A stretch of DNA of 39,245 bases from contig QHWY01000172.1 of the NCBI GenBank assembly GCA_003223875.1, positions 1-39,245 on the forward strand, read 5' to 3'. The stretch comes from Acidobacteriota bacterium. Lineage in GTDB: Bacteria; Acidobacteriota; Terriglobia; 20CM-2-55-15. The translations under genes and the position numbers were made by a program. The notes below the pieces were generated by a model. The model was given only the letters and a program-made list of their open reading frames with translations, made no database searches and had not been told where the DNA came from. Of the stretch, positions 1 to 6,718 are shown piece after piece; the stretch's first letter is position 1; the number at the start of each line of letters is the position of its first letter.

Positions 1-538
1 TGTCCGCCTCCGCTTTCGCCAACGCGGTTTTCGTCTGCTCGACTTCTTGGCGCGTGGCAGCCTGTTTCGCATAGAGCCGCTCCAGCGAATCGCGCTCGCT
101 CCGCAGACGATCGATTTCGGCATTCGTTTTAGCCAAATCGCTGTCGAGCTGCGCAATTTCCTCCGCAGAACCGCCCGCAGCTGCAATTTTGCGTTCATTC
201 TCCGCAGCAACGAACTGTTCGCGCATGTGTGCCAACTCGGTCTTTACATCTTTGGCATCCAAGGTCATCAAAAGCTGGCCGCCGTTCACGGTTTGACCTT
301 CCTTCACGTTAACGCTTTCGATAAAGGTCGTGAGTTGAGCCTGAATGATATGCGGTGCAACGGGCTCGACTTTTCCGTTAGTGGTGATCCAGGAGCTGAG
401 ATTCTGGCGCAACGCGCGAGTTGCAGAAATGGATACGGGTCGATCCCGTCCTTCGCGCGCCGCAAGCACAAAAACCAGCACACCGAGACCCAGCAGGATA
501 AGCGCTAAAGTTGTGGATTTGCCTGAATTTCCCCTCAT
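1..538 (-). CDS. HlyD-family periplasmic adaptor of an efflux pump (N-terminal part, cut by window edge)
   Basis: Reading leftward from an ATG at 536-538, an open frame of 179 codons continues past base 1, so only the N-terminus is present. Residues about 8-27 form one hydrophobic anchor (TLALILLGLGVLVFVLA). A half-lipoyl/barrel-sandwich strand follows (TTNGKVEPVAPHIIQAQ, then VKEGQTVNGGQLLMTLDAKD). After it comes a Glu/Lys/Ala-rich coiled coil (EQFVAAENERKIAA through ERLYAKQAATRQEVEQ). This order is the signature of membrane-fusion adaptors of RND or ABC pumps, which bridge the inner-membrane transporter to an outer-membrane channel. The transporter partner must lie to the left, outside the window. 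It is divergent from the sigma-factor gene at 1021 and separated from it by about 480 bp, so it is probably not part of that cluster. Confidence 0.85.
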   Translation of the reverse strand, partial: MRGNSGKSTTLALILLGLGVLVFVLAAREGRDRPVSISATRALRQNLSSWITTNGKVEPVAPHIIQAQLTTFIESVNVKEGQTVNGGQLLMTLDAKDVKTELAHMREQFVAAENERKIAAAGGSAEEIAQLDSDLAKTNAEIDRLRSERDSLERLYAKQAATRQEVEQTKTALAKAEAD

Positions 539-1020
539 GAAGATCACGGTATTTTAGCACGCTAGTTTCTGGACCTTCGTCTTGTGCTTCTTGTGCCTTT
601 TTGTGGCTATTCCCTCTCCCGTTGGACGCGCGGAATTATTTTCCTGGTATTAAGGAGTTCCGAGTAATAAATCCCTGCACAATGATGTCAATCTCGCCAT
701 GGATTGGAATCACCAGCGTCTTGGACGACGTGTGTGCGAAACGTTCTTAAGCAAAGTCGATCATTACAAAGTATATCAGAACGGAAGTCACGAGACCGGC
801 GGACGTTTCAGAACCAATCATTAATATGGCATCTGAATACCACTTAGAAGTACACGTAATTGCCACAAGCCGCTGATTCCGGACTACACTTCCAGAACAG
901 TCCGAGAGTAAAGGCAAACCCCGGCACGCAGAAAATGCCGACGTGGCTCGATTCTCCGTCTGCTAAGGGCTAAAGGAATAGTGAACAGAGCGCCTGGTAC
1001 CTGGCGAAGGTCCTCAAAAA
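539..1020. other. non-coding divergent intergenic region
   Basis: This 482-bp stretch separates the leftward adaptor gene from the rightward sigma-factor gene. It holds one copy of a T-rich TTGTG/TTTTTGTGGC motif at about 581-606, listed separately. I found no credible coding frame and no convincing -35/-10 pair. Promoters for both flanking genes must lie here, but they cannot be placed by eye. Confidence 0.6.
581..606. repeat. dispersed TTGTG...TTTTTGTGGC element, copy 1
   Basis: The motif reads CTTGTGCTTC, TTGTGCC, TTTTTGTGGC. Related copies lie at 16013-16073 and 32288-32363, always between genes. This copy has a single arm. The other two have opposed arms that could fold into long hairpins. 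No coding role is apparent. Confidence 0.45.
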
Positions 1021-1599
1021 GTGAAAATTATGAACGAGATCGCGACTGAGATATCCGATCACGCGCTTGTAAGGGAGTGTCTGAATGACGATCAGCAAGC
1101 GTGGAGGCAGTTGCTCGACCGTTATAAGCGGTTGATCTACGCCTCGACGGCTCGTTTCGGATTTGACGCTCAAGACAGGCACGACGTATTTCAGGCAGTG
1201 TGCGTTCAGATCCTGAAAAATCTTCACTCGCTTCGCAATGTTTCAAGCCTCCGGCATTGGATACTGACGATTTCGCTCCGCCAATGTTATGCCTTGTTGA
1301 AACGCAAGCGAGCCGAACGGGGACAGGAACCGGACGAAACTGCTCGGGGAGTGGAGGACCATCGGCCCCATACGATACAGATTTATCTCGCCGCCGAGCG
1401 CGCTGAAAAGTTACGCGAGGCCATGGAGGAACTGCCCGACCGCTGCCGATTGCTGCTGGAGCTTCTTTTCTTTTCCGAGGAAAAGACTTCTTATTCCGAA
1501 TTGGGTGGGCGTCTCGGCCTCTCGAAAGACACCATTGGCAGTGTGCGCCTCCGGTGTCTGGATAAGCTCCGAAAAATATTGCAGGACAAAGGATTCTAA
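1021..1599 (+). CDS. ECF-type RNA polymerase sigma factor
   Basis: A 192-residue sigma-70-family protein. Region 2 spans about residues 14-92 (NDDQQAWRQLLDRYKRLIY, then DVFQAVCVQILKNL and RHWILTISLRQCYALLKRK), which binds core polymerase and the -10 element. Region 4 spans about 128-190 (EELPDRCRLLLELLFF, then YSELGGRLGLSKDTIGSVRLRCLDKLRKIL), the helix-turn-helix for the -35. Regions 1 and 3 are absent, as in ECF sigmas. The start is GTG at 1021 or ATG at 1030; neither has a strong Shine-Dalgarno sequence, so the start is uncertain. Its stop TAA is immediately followed by the ATG of the TPR-CHAT gene, implying translational coupling. Next after that gene comes a zinc-finger protein resembling anti-sigma factors. 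The likely targets are its own cluster, but no target promoter could be identified. Confidence 0.9.
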   Translation: MKIMNEIATEISDHALVRECLNDDQQAWRQLLDRYKRLIYASTARFGFDAQDRHDVFQAVCVQILKNLHSLRNVSSLRHWILTISLRQCYALLKRKRAERGQEPDETARGVEDHRPHTIQIYLAAERAEKLREAMEELPDRCRLLLELLFFSEEKTSYSELGGRLGLSKDTIGSVRLRCLDKLRKILQDKGF

Positions 1600-4326
1600 A
1601 TGGCCGCCGGGCAGGAAGCTCATGAAATTCGCCGATATGCAGAAGAAGTCGTACTTGCAGTGAGGTCTGATCCCGCCACAGCCGAGCAACTCCTTCTCAA
1701 GATCGACTCCCTTGTGGGACAAACGCACAATCCCGTATTCGAGGCGTTTAGCCAGCGAGCCAAAGGTCACCTTCTGCACGTTCGAGGGGACCTAACCGAA
1801 GCAGTTCGACGCTACCGTACGGCTTTGACGTTATTTGAACAATGCCAAGACAAGGTAGAGCGCGCCCGAACTGCATCGACTCTGGTGGGTGCCTTGGTTC
1901 CTTTAGGCGAGTACGAAGAAGCGTTGCGTCTGGCAGAGCAAGCGCGCCAGGTCTTTCAAGAAGCCAACCTGCACAACAGAGTCGCTCGGTTGGATGTCAA
2001 CGTTGGAAATCTCTACCATCGCCTGAACCGGCTAGAGGAAGCCTTACAAAGTTACGAGCGTGCGGCGGTTTTTCTAGAGAACTCCGACGATTACGAAGCA
2101 GCGGCGGGAGTGTTAATCAATCGCTCGGTGATTCTGATGCTGCTCTATCGGTTCAACGACGCGCTGGAAGGACTGAACCGGGCTCGCGCGTTCAGTGAAA
2201 AGCACGGACTTACCGTGTTTGCGATACAGAGCGACTACAATCGGGCATATCTGCTGTTCTTGATGGGGCAGGTCGCGCAGGCTTTGAAGCTGCTGGACTC
2301 TGTCGAAGAGGCCTTTGAAAACATCGGAGACAGAGTTCATGTTGCCCTGTGTCGTCTCGACCGCGCCGAAATTCTGCTGAAGCTGAACTTGCCCGAGTAC
2401 GCATGCGAGCTAGCGCGCTCTGCCGAAGATATTTTCCGAAATTGCGCGTTAAATGGAGACCGAGCACGAGCCTTTTTGCTCATTGGACGGGGTGTGTTGC
2501 AGTCGGGAGCGACATTGGAAGCTCTCGGTCACTATAAAGAGGCGAAACGATTGTTCCAGGTCCAGGGTAACGTCATCTGGGCGGCTGTGGCCGACCTTGA
2601 GATTGCGGCCGGGCTAATGGAGTCGCGCAAGTGGAGTGAAGCAGAAAGCCTCGCGGAAGAAGTCGGAGAACTTTTTCGAAGTCATCACCATTTGACGTTT
2701 TCCGCGTTGGCTGATGCATTGAGTGCTCGCTTATGTATTGAGCGCAAGAATCCGGACCGTGCTCTGTCGTTCTTGCGCCGGTGTGAAGAATCCCTAAGGC
2801 ACCAGCCACCGGCATGGCTCCGGTTTCATCTGGAGCATTTGAGAGGACGTGCGCTGCAGCAGCAAGGCCGCCCGGAGGATGCTCGCGAAAGATTTATCGC
2901 CGCAACGGAAGCTCTGGAGTTTCTGCTGACGCAGATATCCGTCGATCAGGCCATGGTCTGCTTCCTTGAAGATAAAGAAGAAGTTTATGAACGACTGGCC
3001 TGTGTATCGGAAGATGTTCGTCAGGCGTTCGAATCGGCTGACCGCGCCAGGACCCTGGCCTTATCCACCACCTGGAATGCGCATGACGCGCCCAAAGAGA
3101 CATCCGATAAAGTTCAGCACCTCCGGGAGACCCTTCGCTCCGACTACCTTCGCCTATTTCAGGTCGGTGAAAGACAGCCTTTATCTTTACTGGAGAAAAT
3201 TAAAGCGATCGAGTATCAGCTCGCACAGGAATTATTGGAGCGCGATTTTCGGCGAGCAGAACCGGCCAGATTTCAAGGCTATCCTAGAACCGTTGATTTG
3301 GCGGATGACGAGGTTCTCCTTGAATATTTCCTGAAGGAAAGCACCGTCTCGGTATTTATCCTCAGAAATGATGCACTGCAGTGGCTGAATCTTCCGATTT
3401 CGACTTCCGAGCTATGGCAAGAAGTGAACTTTACCCGGTACGGCTTGTTCAGGGCGACAGACCCACGACGCGAACCGGCGCTCCGTCACCACTTACGCCG
3501 GCTTTTCGACGCGCTCATCGGTCCTCTATTACCGTTGTTACGAAAGCGGGTCGTTATCGTTCCTCACCGATTTCTGCACCAGTTACCTTTCCACGCACTA
3601 CTGAGCCCGTCGGGTTATTTAGCCGATGAGTATGTTGTTTCGTATGCTCCGAGCGCAGCTTCTTACGAATCGCTCCGGGGCGACCGAGCAGTCTCTTCAT
3701 GTACTTCTTTGGCCGTCGGCATGGAAGCTTCGGATGCGCCCGGCATCCGTTCTGAACTTGCGGTTGTCGCCGATAAGCTTCCGAACTGCACCGTCTCCAT
3801 AAATCAGCGCCTCGAAAATTTCCGGCCTGTTCTGGAAAAGGCGGCGTTTGTTCATATTGCTTGCCACAGCGTTTTCAGAGCCGACAACCCCGCGTGTTCG
3901 CTGTTGAGTCTGGGATCCGACGTCTTGACTCCTATGGATATTCTCGAGGTACCGATTCAGGCGGACCTGGTCACTATCAGCGGTTGCTCGACGGCGCGCG
4001 TGTGCGTGCGGGGCAGCGAAATTCAGGGGTTTGTCCGGGCGTTCTCCATGTGGGGTGTTCGATCATTGATCGCAAGTTTGTGGGACGTCAGCGATGATGC
4101 AACATCAAAACTCATGCATAGCTTCTACGGAAGAATTCAGGATTCACCCGACCTCGCGGAAAACCTGCGTTCGGCGATGCTCGACCTTCGACGCGAATTC
4201 GAGCACCCGTACTACTGGAGCGGGTTCATATTGATTGGCAGACAAAAACTTGGAGCGAGTTGGTGTTGTTTTAAGAATAGCTTTCGAGAATCCAACTGCA
4301 CGGAACGCTCGAATGACAACACTTAA
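1600..4326 (+). CDS. TPR-CHAT caspase/separase-like protease
   Basis: A 908-residue protein. Residues about 40-430 are tandem TPR helices (for example SQRAKGHLLHVRGDLTEAVRRYRTAL and NVGNLYHRLNRLEEALQSYE), a protein-binding solenoid. The C-terminal CHAT domain (about 560-890) carries the expected dyad: His756 in HIACHS and Cys796 in ISGCSTAR. SLIASLWDVSDDATSKLM, a typical CHAT block, follows. The usual Gly after the catalytic His is Ser here. CHAT proteins are cysteine proteases switched on by partner binding through TPRs, as in TPR-CHAT of Craspase. The ATG abuts the sigma stop codon, with AAAGGA at 1588-1593 as Shine-Dalgarno. No signal peptide is seen, so it is probably cytoplasmic. The adjacent zinc-finger protein is an obvious candidate partner or substrate, which is inference. 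Confidence 0.9.
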   Translation: MAAGQEAHEIRRYAEEVVLAVRSDPATAEQLLLKIDSLVGQTHNPVFEAFSQRAKGHLLHVRGDLTEAVRRYRTALTLFEQCQDKVERARTASTLVGALVPLGEYEEALRLAEQARQVFQEANLHNRVARLDVNVGNLYHRLNRLEEALQSYERAAVFLENSDDYEAAAGVLINRSVILMLLYRFNDALEGLNRARAFSEKHGLTVFAIQSDYNRAYLLFLMGQVAQALKLLDSVEEAFENIGDRVHVALCRLDRAEILLKLNLPEYACELARSAEDIFRNCALNGDRARAFLLIGRGVLQSGATLEALGHYKEAKRLFQVQGNVIWAAVADLEIAAGLMESRKWSEAESLAEEVGELFRSHHHLTFSALADALSARLCIERKNPDRALSFLRRCEESLRHQPPAWLRFHLEHLRGRALQQQGRPEDARERFIAATEALEFLLTQISVDQAMVCFLEDKEEVYERLACVSEDVRQAFESADRARTLALSTTWNAHDAPKETSDKVQHLRETLRSDYLRLFQVGERQPLSLLEKIKAIEYQLAQELLERDFRRAEPARFQGYPRTVDLADDEVLLEYFLKESTVSVFILRNDALQWLNLPISTSELWQEVNFTRYGLFRATDPRREPALRHHLRRLFDALIGPLLPLLRKRVVIVPHRFLHQLPFHALLSPSGYLADEYVVSYAPSAASYESLRGDRAVSSCTSLAVGMEASDAPGIRSELAVVADKLPNCTVSINQRLENFRPVLEKAAFVHIACHSVFRADNPACSLLSLGSDVLTPMDILEVPIQADLVTISGCSTARVCVRGSEIQGFVRAFSMWGVRSLIASLWDVSDDATSKLMHSFYGRIQDSPDLAENLRSAMLDLRREFEHPYYWSGFILIGRQKLGASWCCFKNSFRESNCTERSNDNT

Positions 4327-4331
4327 ATAAC

Positions 4332-4937
4332 ATGGGCGCATGTGACCGTTTCGACAGTCTGATGTGGCTCTCGTATCTGAAGGGCCGGTTGAGTGCCGAT
4401 GCGACGGCCGAAATGGAATTACATTCCGCTTCATGCAATGAGTGTCGGGACCAACTGGATTTCTTCCGTAAAATCATCGGCATCATCGAACTGCATTCGA
4501 CGGCTCCACCCGAAAGCTGGACGAAGGAAGCAGGTGAAAAGTTCCGGCTGGCTGGATCCAATTGCGACCTTTCTCGTGTGTTTGGTGAGATGGTCTTTGA
4601 CAGTGACCTGCACGACGAGAAGCCAATCCGGTCGCGGACCATGGAAGCTCGTCATCTGATATTTGATTCACCGAAGGTTCAAGTCGATCTCGTCATGGAA
4701 TCTTCTGGCCGCCAGCTCAAATCGATAATCGGGCAACTGTTGGCGAAGCCAGGAGAGCACGCGGAACCTTTCGAGGAATCCGTACTGACGATCACGGTCG
4801 CATCTTGCACCTACACGGCAGTAGCTAATCGCTTCGGAGAATTCCTTTTCAAAATTGATGCAGAAATGACCGGCGAGCCGTTGGAGCTCCGCTACACATT
4901 CGAGGAGGAAACGTGCGTCATTCTCATTCCCGTTTGA
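4332..4937 (+). CDS. zinc-finger (zf-HC2-like) anti-sigma-type protein, soluble
   Basis: A 201-residue protein. Near the N-terminus ELHSASCNECRDQLDFFRK gives the His-x3-Cys-x2-Cys pattern of zf-HC2 anti-sigma domains. Unlike classical members it has no transmembrane helix. The C-terminal half is beta-rich (RHLIFDSPKVQVDLVMESS, then VLTITVASCTYTAVANRFG and LELRYTFEEETCVILIPV), resembling a small immunoglobulin-like or carboxypeptidase-regulatory fold. It begins 5 bp after the CHAT stop and overlaps the subtilisin start by 25 bp. The family and context suggest that it binds the ECF sigma factor at 1021. Being soluble, it may be relieved by CHAT cleavage rather than by membrane proteolysis. That is inference; the zinc-finger identification itself is moderately secure. 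Confidence 0.65.
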   Translation: MGACDRFDSLMWLSYLKGRLSADATAEMELHSASCNECRDQLDFFRKIIGIIELHSTAPPESWTKEAGEKFRLAGSNCDLSRVFGEMVFDSDLHDEKPIRSRTMEARHLIFDSPKVQVDLVMESSGRQLKSIIGQLLAKPGEHAEPFEESVLTITVASCTYTAVANRFGEFLFKIDAEMTGEPLELRYTFEEETCVILIPV

Positions 4938-6253
4938 GGACTCCAGTCATCATCTTTCTCTTGGTTTTGGCCTTGCTTATGCCGACTCTTGGCCCTGCGG
5001 AGCATTCCGCTCGCCAAGCAATCATTAAGGTGCGAAGTGAAGCTGCCGCCAAAGACATGGCCGATCAGTACGACATCAGTCTGGTTGACTCGATTCCGGA
5101 GCTGAGTCGGTATCTTGTGACAGGAGGGCCGGGCGATCTGGCGAAGTTACGTAAAGATGGCAGAGTACTTTCCACTGAAGATAACGCATTGGTGGAGATT
5201 AGTGAGACGGCCATGCTGAACGAGTCCACGGTTGCTTTGCTTGATCCTTCCACTGTGGCTCTACTGGACGGCCAAGGCAAGCTATGGGATTACCAGCATC
5301 CGGGCGACTCGTCGATGTTGCGACAACCCGCTCTGCAAAAAATTCAGTTCACGCCATGGAATGTCGTCTACGGCGATTCCGTCACCGTCGCCGTGATTGA
5401 TACCGGCGTGGATCCCCTTCATGAAATGCTTCTTGGGAGTACGCTGCCCGGCAAGAACTTTATCGATGAACGCCGGAACACAGACGAATTAATGGATCTG
5501 GATCCTCAAACGGCTGCGTTACTGTTGGAAGCGGGTGGCCGAACGACGCTGAACGGTACGGTGGTTTCTGTTCTGAATCCATCGACAGTAGCACTGCTCG
5601 ATTCTGCGTTGGCCAAACTCTTGAATGGCCGACCATCATTGTATTTCGGACATGGCACCATGGTTTCCAGCCTCATTCACGCTCTTGCGCCTAGCGCCCG
5701 CATTCTACCGCTCAAAGTCTTCGATATGTGGGGACGGGCAACCAGTTTCCGGATCGCAAAGGCGGTCGTATTCGCCGCTACCAACGGTGCACGCGTGCTC
5801 AACATGAGTTTCAGCCTGGACACTCAGTCTCCTTTGGTCCAGGACGCGCTGACGTACGCCAAGAACACGGTCTTAGTAGCCTCGATCGGGAACGACAATT
5901 CGAAAGTTGACAAGAATTATCCAGCTTCCTATGGCAAAGTGTTGGGAATTGCCGCAACAGACTTGAATGACCGAAAAACTGCGTTCTCCAACTACGGGCC
6001 GGTCGCCGATGTATCGGCCCCAGGCGAGGGGCTAATTTCGGCGTACCCCGGCGGGCTTTACGCGGTCTGGTCAGGTACATCTGCAGCGTCGGCATTGGTT
6101 TCAGGCGAGAGCGCACTGCTGCTGTCTCGTAAGGACTGGAAATCGGACGAACTCATTAAACGCCTTATCGATAGTGTCGATCCGCTTCACGACCGGTACG
6201 ATCTTGGCAAAGGACGTATTAATTTGAAATCCGCCCTCGACAAGATCAAATGA
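4913..6253 (+). CDS. secreted subtilisin-like (S8) serine protease
   Basis: A 446-residue protein starting at GTG 4913, preceded by AGGAGG at 4903-4908, which supports this start. Residues about 10-27 are a Sec signal (VIIFLLVLALLMPTLGPA). A short propeptide (about 35-95, AIIKVRSEAAAKDMADQYDI) resembles the I9 inhibitor. Catalytic residues are Asp163 (VAVIDTGVD), His247 (FGHGTMV) and Ser390 (SGTSAASA), with oxyanion Asn327 (ASIGNDN). Thus the triad is intact and the enzyme should be active outside the cytoplasm. Oddly, the motif STVALLD occurs three times, at about 105-119 and 222-230. The third copy sits in an extra stretch of about 50 residues between the catalytic Asp and His. By context it may trim the exported peptide encoded next, which is inference. 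Confidence 0.92.
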   Translation: MRHSHSRLRTPVIIFLLVLALLMPTLGPAEHSARQAIIKVRSEAAAKDMADQYDISLVDSIPELSRYLVTGGPGDLAKLRKDGRVLSTEDNALVEISETAMLNESTVALLDPSTVALLDGQGKLWDYQHPGDSSMLRQPALQKIQFTPWNVVYGDSVTVAVIDTGVDPLHEMLLGSTLPGKNFIDERRNTDELMDLDPQTAALLLEAGGRTTLNGTVVSVLNPSTVALLDSALAKLLNGRPSLYFGHGTMVSSLIHALAPSARILPLKVFDMWGRATSFRIAKAVVFAATNGARVLNMSFSLDTQSPLVQDALTYAKNTVLVASIGNDNSKVDKNYPASYGKVLGIAATDLNDRKTAFSNYGPVADVSAPGEGLISAYPGGLYAVWSGTSAASALVSGESALLLSRKDWKSDELIKRLIDSVDPLHDRYDLGKGRINLKSALDKIK

Positions 6254-6310
6254 AATTTCACATCCGCTGCACTTTCCTTCGAAAAGCTTCCACTACTTAG
6301 AAGAACAACT

Positions 6311-6346
6311 ATTCCCTTCCTTCCCAGGGAGGGGAATACTTTCCCC
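6311..6346 (+). promoter_or_regulatory. two mutually exclusive hairpins just upstream of the peptide gene Shine-Dalgarno
   Basis: Bases 6311-6320 can pair with 6328-6337 (10-bp stem including one G-U, 7-base loop). Bases 6331-6336 (GGGGAA) can pair with 6341-6346 (TTCCCC, loop TACT). The two stems share 6331-6336, so only one can form at a time. The Shine-Dalgarno begins at 6351. The layout resembles an attenuator or translational switch. There is no U-run, so it is not a simple terminator. Confidence 0.4.
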
Positions 6347-6350
6347 GCAG

Positions 6351-6360
6351 AAAGGAGGTG
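6351..6360 (+). promoter_or_regulatory. strong Shine-Dalgarno for the peptide gene
   Basis: AAAGGAGGTG is almost fully complementary to the 16S rRNA tail and lies 6 bases before ATG 6367. It fixes the start at 6367 rather than at the in-frame GTG 6358 that lies inside the ribosome-binding site, and it predicts high translation. Confidence 0.85.
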
Positions 6361-6366
6361 AAATCA

Positions 6367-6552
6367 ATGAGGCACCTGAATCTTGAATTGGAAAAACTAG
6401 AGCAGCGTATTGCGCCAGGTGGCGTTCCAACTCCCGGCAGCAAGAGCTCAAAGAGCGGCAAGAGCGATAAGACAGCTAAGAGCGCGAAGACCGCCAAGAG
6501 CGACAAGAGTGATAAGAGCGACAAGAGCCACGGCTCCAAGAGCAGCAAGTAA
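6367..6552 (+). CDS. small Lys/Ser-repeat peptide, candidate precursor of a processed or modified product
   Basis: The encoded peptide has 61 residues. Residues 1-19 (MRHLNLELEKLEQRIAPGG) look like a leader: amphipathic, acidic, ending in Gly-Gly. From memory, this head resembles the LExLExRxxP motif at the N-terminus of many planctomycete and acidobacterial exported proteins. After a PTPG linker, residues 26-53 are a strict triplet repeat Lys-(Ser/Thr)-X, with X Ser, Gly, Asp, Ala or His, and Lys at 26, 29, 32 and every third position to 53. Two more lysines sit at 58 and 61. The very strong Shine-Dalgarno, upstream switch-like hairpins and a downstream hairpin all suggest a highly expressed precursor. 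The next gene carries a PqqD-like peptide-recognition domain. The function is unknown; a precursor role is inference, but its reality as a gene is well supported. Confidence 0.8.
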   Translation: MRHLNLELEKLEQRIAPGGVPTPGSKSSKSGKSDKTAKSAKTAKSDKSDKSDKSHGSKSSK

Positions 6553-6586
6553 CATCGTCCGAGCAATTGGGACAGGAGACGCTCTT

Positions 6587-6637
6587 GGGCTCAGGCATCG
6601 GCACTAGCTTACGCGGACTCGGCCACAACCTGAGTCC
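6587..6637 (+). other. imperfect inverted repeat downstream of the peptide gene
   Basis: GGGCTCAGG at 6587-6595 and CCTGAGTCC at 6629-6637 can pair over 9 bp (one G-U) across a 33-base loop. It lies in the 166-bp gap between the peptide gene and the M50 fusion gene and may protect the 3' end of a short peptide transcript. Its function is not established. Confidence 0.3.
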
Positions 6638-6657
6638 ATGGTGCTCATTTGCCTTGG

Positions 6658-6685
6658 AAGGCCGCGATGCACATTCAGCGGCCTT
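6658..6685 (+). terminator. terminator-like hairpin after the peptide gene
   Basis: AAGGCCGC (6658-6665) and GCGGCCTT (6678-6685) form a perfect 8-bp stem with a 12-base loop, followed by CTTAAAC. The T-tract is poor, so it is probably a partial terminator. It would leave the peptide transcript more abundant than the downstream maturation genes, a common arrangement for precursor-peptide operons. Confidence 0.5.
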
Positions 6686-6718
6686 CTTAAACACTATAAC
6701 TGATGAGTCAACCAACAG

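Noticed and set aside
6331-6346. GGGGAATACTTTCCCC as an intrinsic terminator for the subtilisin gene
   Set aside because: It is followed by GCAGAAAGGAGG, not a T-run, and sits just before a ribosome-binding site. A regulatory hairpin is more likely.
6358-6366. GTG 6358 as start of the small peptide
   Set aside because: This codon lies inside the Shine-Dalgarno itself and no other ribosome-binding site precedes it; ATG 6367 is ideally spaced.
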